Positions 1-13,535 of a DNA stretch of 13,535 nt are shown piece after piece. Position 1 is the first letter of the stretch. Every line of letters begins with the position of its first letter. The translations under genes were made by a program, and so were the position numbers. The stretch is from Caldilinea sp. (lineage in GTDB: Bacteria > Chloroflexota > Anaerolineae > Caldilineales > Caldilineaceae): assembly GCA_025055055.1 (NCBI GenBank), contig JANWYX010000185.1, positions 1-13,535 of the forward strand. The letters are read 5' to 3'. The notes under the pieces were generated by a model. That model saw nothing but the letters and a program-made list of their open reading frames with translations. It had not been told where the DNA came from and searched no databases.

Positions 1-21
1 GACATGAATCGCTGGCTATGC

Positions 22-27
22 TAGAAT
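22..27 (+). promoter_or_regulatory. -10 box of the tRNA-Cys promoter
   Basis: The hexamer TAGAAT lies 10 nt upstream of the first tRNA base, the distance expected for a sigma-70-type promoter whose transcript starts just before the tRNA. The matching -35 box would lie at or before the left edge of the window and cannot be seen. Confidence 0.45.
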
Positions 28-37
28 CGGCGTAGAC

Positions 38-369
<332 letters not shown>

Positions 370-1632
370 TCATCGCAGACTCACCCCAATGTCGGCGCCG
401 CTGGGAACCTTCTTGCGCTTGCCGAAATCTTTTTCTGAGCTTTCCGGATGAATCACAACGTTGCGGCCGATGACCATCCCTTCCGGGATGATCGAATGCT
501 CCCCCACCAGCGTAAGACCGGTGTTGAGCACGGAAGGCATGGCTTTGTTGGCCGTGTTGTCATCGCCGTCGCCGACGCGTGCACCCGCGCCGATGCGTAC
601 GCGCTTGTCGATGACACAGCGATCGATGATAGCGCCCGCTTCGACAACCGTGTCGGCCAACACCACGCTGTCTCGGATAACGGCGCCTTCGGCCACGCGC
701 ACACCGGGAGAAAGAATGCTGCGCTCGACGACGCCTTCCACCCAGCAGCCGTTGGAGATCAAGCTGCCGCCGACCTGCGCGTTGCCTCCAACTTTGACCG
801 GCGCACGTTCTTCGCTGCGCGTGTGCACCACCCAGTCCGGATCGTAAAGATTGAGCGCAGGGTCTTCGGCCAACAGGCTCATATTCGCCTCCCAGTACGC
901 CTGGACGTTGCCGACGTCGGCCCAGTAGCCCGGAAATGCATAGGCGCGCACGCACCACCCCTGTGCGATCATGGCGGGCAGCACGTCTCTGCCGAAGTCA
1001 AGATACTCCTCGTGCGCCTGAAGTGTCTCCACCAACAAATCTTTGCGAAAGACATAGATGCCCATAGAAGCAAGCGTTTCGCGCGAACGCTTGGGCTTTT
1101 CGCGAAAGTCGACGATGCGATCGTCAGGGCCAAGCGTAACGATGCCGAACCGATGCGTCTCATGAGGGTTGACCCGGCGCACGGCCACCGTTAGGTCGGC
1201 GTTGCTCTGAATGTGCTCGCGCAGCATCGGTCGGTAGTCCATCAGATAGATGTGGTCGCCGGCCAAGATTAACACATGCTCTTCATTTTGTTGAACGACA
1301 AAATCGAGATTGCGGCGCACTGCGTCCGCCGTGCCCTTCTGCCAGTCGCCGTAGCGTCCGCCCCGGTAGGGTTGTAGAAGCCGCACCCCGCCTTGGGCGC
1401 GATCCAAATCCCACGGTTTGCCGATGCCGATGTGGTCGTTGAGACTGCGCGGCTTGTATTGGGTGAGGATGGCCACGTTGAAAATGCCGCTGTTGACGCA
1501 GTTGCTGAGCGGAAAATCGATGATGCGAAACTTGCCGCCGAAAGGCACCGCAGCTTCGGCGCGCACTTCGGTCAAAACGCTGAGCTCTTCGCTGGAGCCG
1601 CCGGCCATAATCATTGCAAAGGCATTTGCCAT
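370..1632 (-). CDS. GlgC-family protein with degenerate nucleotide-binding loop (probable regulatory, GlgD-like subunit)
   Basis: This 420-residue protein is collinear with ADP-glucose pyrophosphorylase over its full length: an N-terminal nucleotidyltransferase fold (about 1-290) followed by a left-handed beta-helix of hexapeptide repeats (about 300-400). It keeps FGGKFRIIDF, the NDHIGIGKPWDLDR segment, GDHIY with the metal Asp126, and REKP with Lys179 on the glucose-1-phosphate side. The catalytic loop is not conserved: where active enzymes have GGxGTRL and RAKPA, it has GGSSEEL (11-17) and RAEAA (24-28), so the key Arg and Lys are both Glu. The Lys of DHIYK is also Leu130. The start at 1632 is chosen because an SD sequence precedes it and MANAFAMIMAGG matches the family N-terminus; an upstream in-frame ATG at 1707 would add 25 unrelated residues. 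It lies 79 bp downstream of the intact glgC. A modulatory partner of that enzyme is inferred. Most databases would simply call it glucose-1-phosphate adenylyltransferase. Confidence 0.9.
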   Translation of the reverse strand: MANAFAMIMAGGSSEELSVLTEVRAEAAVPFGGKFRIIDFPLSNCVNSGIFNVAILTQYKPRSLNDHIGIGKPWDLDRAQGGVRLLQPYRGGRYGDWQKGTADAVRRNLDFVVQQNEEHVLILAGDHIYLMDYRPMLREHIQSNADLTVAVRRVNPHETHRFGIVTLGPDDRIVDFREKPKRSRETLASMGIYVFRKDLLVETLQAHEEYLDFGRDVLPAMIAQGWCVRAYAFPGYWADVGNVQAYWEANMSLLAEDPALNLYDPDWVVHTRSEERAPVKVGGNAQVGGSLISNGCWVEGVVERSILSPGVRVAEGAVIRDSVVLADTVVEAGAIIDRCVIDKRVRIGAGARVGDGDDNTANKAMPSVLNTGLTLVGEHSIIPEGMVIGRNVVIHPESSEKDFGKRKKVPSGADIGVSLR

Positions 1633-1636
1633 ACGT

Positions 1637-1643
1637 TCACCTC
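1637..1643 (-). promoter_or_regulatory. Ribosome binding site deciding the start of the GlgC paralogue
   Basis: On the minus strand GAGGTGA lies 4 nt before the ATG at 1632. This selects residue 26 of the longer open frame as the true start. The in-frame ATG at 1707 has no comparable site in front of it. Confidence 0.7.
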
Positions 1644-1711
1644 GCTTGAAAACTGTGAAGAGCGAACGGCGCCGCCGTTGCGCCCCTTGCACAGAAATGG
1701 GTCTCAAAATA

Positions 1712-2968
<1,257 letters not shown>

Positions 2969-2970
2969 GG

Positions 2971-2980
2971 CCTTCCTTCC
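2971..2980 (-). promoter_or_regulatory. Ribosome binding site of glgC
   Basis: GGAAGGAAGG on the minus strand ends 2 nt before the ATG at 2968. The upstream half (2975-2980) has the better SD spacing of about 6 nt. It fixes the start at the MRTIAMILAGG residue. Confidence 0.65.
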
Positions 2981-3014
2981 TGTTGAGATGTGCGTCTGGA
3001 AGTTTATGTTTGCT

Positions 3015-3043
3015 ATTGTAGAAGAAAGCATGCAATTCGACAA
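3015..3043 (-). promoter_or_regulatory. Promoter of the glgC operon
   Basis: On the minus strand a -35 box TTGTCG (3038-3043) and a -10 box TACAAT (3015-3020) are separated by exactly 17 bp. The -10 matches the consensus at 5 of 6 bases and the -35 at 4 of 6. The transcript would start near 3008, leaving a leader of about 40 nt that contains the glgC SD. Confidence 0.6.
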
Positions 3044-3146
3044 CCTCATAATTCAGCGAACCCCGACATCAGGCTGCCGACGCCGCACAAATGCACCTTG
3101 CGCGTCGCCGTTACAGCCAATCGCTCGGAGCGCCGGACTGCGCTGC

Positions 3147-3175
3147 TTGCTTTCCCGGCGCACCGGTGATACGCT
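3147..3175 (+). promoter_or_regulatory. Possible promoter of the small methyltransferase, leading to a leaderless transcript
   Basis: TTGCTT (3147-3152) and TACGCT (3170-3175) are 17 bp apart, and a TG one base before the -10 gives an extended -10. Both hexamers are weak matches (3 of 6). The predicted start site falls at or one base before the ATG at 3183, and no SD is present. Confidence 0.3.
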
Positions 3176-3182
3176 GGCGCCC

Positions 3183-3800
3183 ATGACGCAACAGGACCGC
3201 ACACGTTGGAATGAACGCTATCAGAGCGGCGATGCGCCTATCGAGACCAAGCCCAACCGATGGCTGGCGGCGCATGTACAGATCATCGACGCCGTGGCCA
3301 CGGCGCGCCGTCGCAGCGGGGAAACGTCCGTTGCGCTCGACCTGGCCTGCGGCGCCGGTGGAACCGTCCTCTGGTTTGCACAACGCGGCTGGCGCGCCGT
3401 CGGCGTCGATGTGAGCGACGCCGCGCTGGCGGTGGCGCAGGAGGCCGCCAAACGCCTGGGCGTTGCCGAACGCGTGGCGTTCATCCACGCCGATCTGGAT
3501 GTGTGGCGCCCGCCGGCGAATTCTTTCGACTGCGTCACCTGCTTTTATTTTCTGGATCGTCGGCTATGGCCGTGGCTGCGCGCGGCCATCCGTCCAGGAG
3601 GACTGCTGGTCATGCAGACCTTTCATCGGGGTGCGCTCAAAATTCGTCCGAATGCCAACCCCGACTATTTGCTGGAAAAAGGTGAGCTGGCCCAACTCGT
3701 CAGTAGCTGGGGCTGGAGACTGCTCGCCACGGCGGACAACGAGGCCGCCCAAACCACGGAAGCCATCCTGGCGCAGCGGCCTGAATCCATAGAATCATGA
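3183..3800 (+). CDS. Class I SAM-dependent methyltransferase (TehB/Methyltransf_25-like)
   Basis: The 205-residue soluble protein has a Rossmann-type methyltransferase core. Motif I is ALDLACGAGG (51-60). The acidic end of strand 2 follows in AVGVDVS (72-78). A later DCVTCFYFLDR segment matches motif IV, and IRPGGLLVMQTFHRG matches the motif V/VI region. The N-terminus (RTRWNERYQSGDAP) is the usual lead-in of small TehB-like or thiol/metalloid methyltransferases, but the substrate cannot be read from sequence. The start at 3183 is preferred: the open frame extends upstream to 2823 only because it runs antisense through glgC, and family homology begins at MTQQDRTRWN. No SD precedes it, consistent with leaderless translation. 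It is divergent from glgC and 115 bp upstream of the Xaa-Pro peptidase, with which it could be co-transcribed. Confidence 0.85.
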   Translation: MTQQDRTRWNERYQSGDAPIETKPNRWLAAHVQIIDAVATARRRSGETSVALDLACGAGGTVLWFAQRGWRAVGVDVSDAALAVAQEAAKRLGVAERVAFIHADLDVWRPPANSFDCVTCFYFLDRRLWPWLRAAIRPGGLLVMQTFHRGALKIRPNANPDYLLEKGELAQLVSSWGWRLLATADNEAAQTTEAILAQRPESIES

Positions 3801-3822
3801 ATGAATCAAGAAAAACCCAGCC

Positions 3823-3883
3823 GTGTTGCGTGTTTTGGCACGAAACACACAACACGAAACACGCAACACGAAACACGCAACAC
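3823..3883. repeat. Cluster of 14-bp direct repeats with an inverted arm
   Basis: Three tandem copies of ACGAAACACGCAAC occupy 3840-3881; the first copy has one substitution. Just upstream, 3823-3835 (GTGTTGCGTGTTT) is the exact reverse complement of AAACACGCAACAC at 3857-3869 and 3871-3883, and pairs with one mismatch to 3843-3855. The cluster lies between the methyltransferase stop and the peptidase start. Reading it as protein would give a low-complexity Asn/Thr/His/Arg string, which is one reason to place the peptidase start after it. Confidence 0.85.
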
Positions 3884-3915
3884 ATTCAAAAACTCACAAA
3901 GAAGAAAGAACAACT

Positions 3916-5145
<1,230 letters not shown>

Positions 5146-5275
5146 AAGTTCACAGCAACGCAGACGTGACCGATTCTTTCCCGGAAGATACGAGCTTTTC
5201 ACAAAGTGATGGGTAAAACCGTAAGCGCTGCTCGGAACAACGCTTCCTTGAGCATCCATAAACCTTGGAGTGTCG

Positions 5276-5305
5276 AAGAGGCGCGACTTTCCAGCCGCGC
5301 CTCTT
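5276..5305. terminator. Perfect hairpin in a convergent gap, possible bidirectional terminator
   Basis: AAGAGGCGCG (5276-5285) pairs perfectly with CGCGCCTCTT (5296-5305) around the 10-nt loop ACTTTCCAGC. It lies between two converging genes, where a shared terminator is expected. Neither side is followed by a strong T run, so it could instead be a dispersed palindromic (REP-like) element or a Rho-independent site with a poor tail. Confidence 0.5.
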
Positions 5306-5365
5306 GTGGGAATTGTCGGATGATTTTGTGACAGTCTATCGAGCCTCCGGGGAGATGCACACCCC

Positions 5366-8820
<3,455 letters not shown>

Positions 8821-8946
8821 ACAACGAGTCCAGTTGAAGCATCAAAATAGAAATTGCGCAATGATTTCCGCCCTCCGGCAAATTTGATGAAATTTAACGG
8901 ATTCATCCGATGATCCCACAATCGCGGCTCAGGGCTGCGCTTGCTT

Positions 8947-8980
8947 GCATTCCCCGAGATCAAGCATTCCCCGAGATCAA
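8947..8980. repeat. 17-bp perfect tandem duplication
   Basis: GCATTCCCCGAGATCAA occurs twice head to tail (8947-8963 and 8964-8980) with no mismatch. It could be a replication-slippage product or a duplicated protein-binding site. Confidence 0.9.
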
Positions 8981-9157
8981 GATGTCGTGGCAGACTGCCG
9001 AGAATGCATGGCGAGAACCGTTTCTCCGATGATTGCCCAATTCCTCGGCTCAAACCCATAAAGTTCCCCGGCAGGGGGAAAAGGGATTGAAGTTGCACAT
9101 GCATCGACCTGTACCGTGCAACGCTTAAGCCGCTGCAGTCTATTATCCTACGATCCT

Positions 9158-9177
9158 GAGCGATCCACCAATCGCTC
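9158..9177. promoter_or_regulatory. Perfect inverted repeat abutting the CHAT promoter, candidate operator
   Basis: GAGCGAT (9158-9164) and ATCGCTC (9171-9177) form a perfect 7-bp dyad around a 6-bp centre, one base upstream of the -35 box at 9179. A 20-bp two-fold symmetric site in this position is typical of a binding site for a dimeric regulator. No regulator gene lies in the window. Confidence 0.5.
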
Positions 9178-9178
9178 T

Positions 9179-9208
9179 TTGACGCCTACTTTTGGTGCGG
9201 GCTACAAT
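9179..9208 (+). promoter_or_regulatory. Strong promoter of the CHAT gene
   Basis: TTGACG (9179-9184) and TACAAT (9203-9208) each match the sigma-70 consensus at 5 of 6 bases and are 18 bp apart. The start site would fall at about 9215-9218, at or a few bases before the ATG at 9218. Confidence 0.75.
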
Positions 9209-9217
9209 GTTTGGGTT

Positions 9218-10375
<1,158 letters not shown>

Positions 10376-10505
10376 TAAGAAGGGTGCAATTACAACAAAC
10401 TACAATAAAACAACAACAAGATGGGCGACTCTTACCGAGCGTTGCAACAAGCTGCGCTACACTGTTTTTAGTTTGAGCCATTGAAAGAAAGGAACGGATC
10501 AAATA
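10376..10505 (+). other. Intergenic leader of gnd
   Basis: This 130-bp gap contains an A/C-rich stretch (about 10386-10418), then a TACACT hexamer (10458-10463) that could be a -10 box but has no good -35 partner at 16-18 bp. An SD-like AAAGGAACGG (10488-10497) precedes the gnd start. No terminator hairpin for the CHAT gene is evident, so read-through is possible. Confidence 0.35.
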
Positions 10506-11920
<1,415 letters not shown>

Positions 11921-11921
<1 letters not shown>

Positions 11922-12451
11922 TGAATCGCTGGACGATCGTCTTCGTTTTGTTGCTGGTTTTGGGGAGCGGCTGGGTTTGGTGGACCCGGCCGGACGCCCC
12001 TGCACCAGACAATCCGCCTTCTTCGGCGCCGCAGCCTGCCGTCGGGCGACCTGCGCCCGACTTTACGTTGCCTACGCTGGACGGCGGCGAATTCCGCCTG
12101 AGCAATTATCGAGGCACGCCGGTCGTGCTCAACTTTTGGGCCACTTGGTGCGGCCCCTGCCAACGCGAGCTGCCCGCCATTCAGCGCGCCGCCGAACATT
12201 ATGACGGCCTTGTCGTCTTCGCCGCCATCGACCAGGCGGAGCCGATTGAACGCGTGCAGCGCTTTGTGGAAGAGGCGGGCTTGACCGTCATCGTGCCGCT
12301 GGACGGCGAGCAAATCGTCGGAGAGCGTTACGGAGTGCGCGGCCTGCCCACCACCTACTTTATCGATGAAGCCGGCGTGATCCGTTCAATCTGGATGGGC
12401 GAAATGAACAGCATCATTCTGGCCGAACAAATTGCAGGCCTCCTGCGATAA
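11921..12451 (+). CDS. Membrane-anchored TlpA/ResA-type thiol-disulfide oxidoreductase
   Basis: The 176-residue protein has one N-terminal hydrophobic segment (about 4-21) that should anchor or export it. A short Pro/Ala/Ser-rich spacer follows, then a thioredoxin-fold domain of the TlpA/ResA/AhpC-TSA class (about 40-175). The active site is WATWCGPC with Cys77 and Cys80. The cis-Pro loop is GLPTTYFID, and the domain opens with PAPDFTLPTLDG, typical of the class. The family reduces or isomerises disulfides on the outer face of the membrane, often for cytochrome c maturation, but no ccm/res gene is nearby to fix the role. An in-frame ATG at 11906 would add 5 residues within the end of gnd; the ATG overlapping the gnd stop is preferred. 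Translational coupling with gnd is likely. Confidence 0.92.
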
Positions 12452-12484
12452 ACATCTTACGCTGAGGAAGAGCAGCATCTGGGG

Positions 12485-13243
<759 letters not shown>

Positions 13244-13261
13244 CGGTTGGCGAACTTTTAC

Positions 13262-13535
13262 ATGGCTTTCAGCGTTGAGAACAGCAGAATCATGGAAACA
13301 TTCAATCTGCATGGAGAACGGGCGGCGCTCCGTGGCAATCCAAGTTTTGTCTGGAGAGAAGGGCAAGATCGTCGCCTGAAGATGATCGTAACCTGGGGGC
13401 TGGCAGGCCGGAAGCGCGTCGAGCATATCCTAGTGGATGGCTGTGGCGTCGGCATGTATGTGCGCGCGTTGGCGCCGTACGCAGAGCGCGTCAGCGGCGT
13501 CGACATCGAAGCCGACTACCTGCGCGTTGCACAAC
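13262..13535 (+). CDS. SAM-dependent methyltransferase, N-terminal part (cut by window end)
   Basis: An open frame runs without a stop from the ATG at 13262 to the last base, giving 91 residues. The sequence HILVDGCGVGMYVRAL followed by VSGVDIEADYL is methyltransferase motif I and the acidic end of strand 2 of a class I enzyme. The preceding 55 residues are of no recognised domain. A second in-frame ATG at 13292 could also be the start; neither has a clear SD. It begins 18 bp after ubiE and is probably in the same operon. Substrate cannot be told from this fragment. Confidence 0.75.
   Translation, partial: MAFSVENSRIMETFNLHGERAALRGNPSFVWREGQDRRLKMIVTWGLAGRKRVEHILVDGCGVGMYVRALAPYAERVSGVDIEADYLRVAQ

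Larger units (their letters stand above)
8821..9217. other. 397-bp divergent regulatory region between the epimerase and CHAT genes
   Basis: No convincing gene is seen here. The region holds an imperfect direct repeat pair (8902-8932 and 9022-9052), a perfect 17-bp tandem duplication (8947-8980), an inverted repeat (9158-9177) and the CHAT promoter (9179-9208). On the minus strand a weak pair TTGTGG (8916-8921) and TTAAAT (8892-8897), 18 bp apart, could serve the epimerase operon. It is AT-richer than the flanking genes near 8841-8900. Confidence 0.6.

Noticed and set aside
448..1194. Plus-strand open frame of 248 codons
   Set aside because: It is antisense to the GlgC paralogue, with His/Asp/Ala-rich low-information sequence and no SD.
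3840..3883. Possible CRISPR fragment
   Set aside because: The 14-bp units are contiguous with no spacers and no cas gene is near.
3823..3915. Upstream extension of the Xaa-Pro peptidase by 31 residues
   Set aside because: It is a translation of the 14-bp DNA repeats into an Asn/Thr/His/Arg string; homology starts at the ATG at 3916.
9116..9217. Upstream extension of the CHAT protein by 34 residues
   Set aside because: The extension crosses the near-consensus promoter and inverted repeat and does not resemble the family N-terminus, so the start at 9218 is preferred.

Overview
The window reads as a bacterial chromosome segment of roughly 60% GC, most likely from a Chloroflexota (Anaerolineae/Caldilinea-type) organism. 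The clues are a tandem pair of GlgC-family proteins, a stand-alone CHAT-domain protein, a secreted S41 protease with a Thr/Pro/Glu linker and SH3 tail, a menaquinone-type UbiE/MenG methyltransferase, and a tRNA without encoded CCA. The phylum call is an inference from gene content, not from a marker gene. No mobile element, CRISPR array or rRNA is visible, and the genes look chromosomal.

Layout: a tRNA-Cys (38-108, +) opens the window. Next, on the minus strand, comes a two-gene ADP-glucose pyrophosphorylase operon. An intact GlgC (1712-2968) is read first from a good promoter at 3015-3043. It is followed by a paralogue (370-1632) whose nucleotide-binding loop has lost its key residues. Divergent from these is a small class I methyltransferase (3183-3800, +). 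After a cluster of short direct and inverted repeats comes an M24 Xaa-Pro-type peptidase (3916-5145, +). A perfect hairpin (5276-5305) sits in the convergent gap before a minus-strand operon. That operon is an NAD-dependent sugar-nucleotide epimerase (7807-8820) joined by an ATGA overlap to a large secreted S41 protease (5366-7810).

A 397-bp divergent regulatory region (8821-9217) holds a 17-bp tandem duplication, an imperfect 30-bp repeat pair and a perfect inverted repeat next to a near-consensus promoter. That promoter drives a probably leaderless CHAT-domain gene (9218-10375, +) in which both catalytic residues of the family are replaced. The right end is a plus-strand run of gnd (10506-11921), a membrane-anchored TlpA/ResA thioredoxin (11921-12451), ubiE/menG (12485-13243) and the start of another methyltransferase cut by the window edge.

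Functionally the window covers glycogen precursor supply, NADPH production, envelope thiol redox and quinone synthesis, sugar-nucleotide modification and extracytoplasmic proteolysis. No classical multi-gene defence or secondary-metabolite system is present. The most unusual content is two apparent pseudo-enzymes (the GlgC paralogue and the CHAT protein) and the dyad-flanked leaderless promoter of the CHAT gene.
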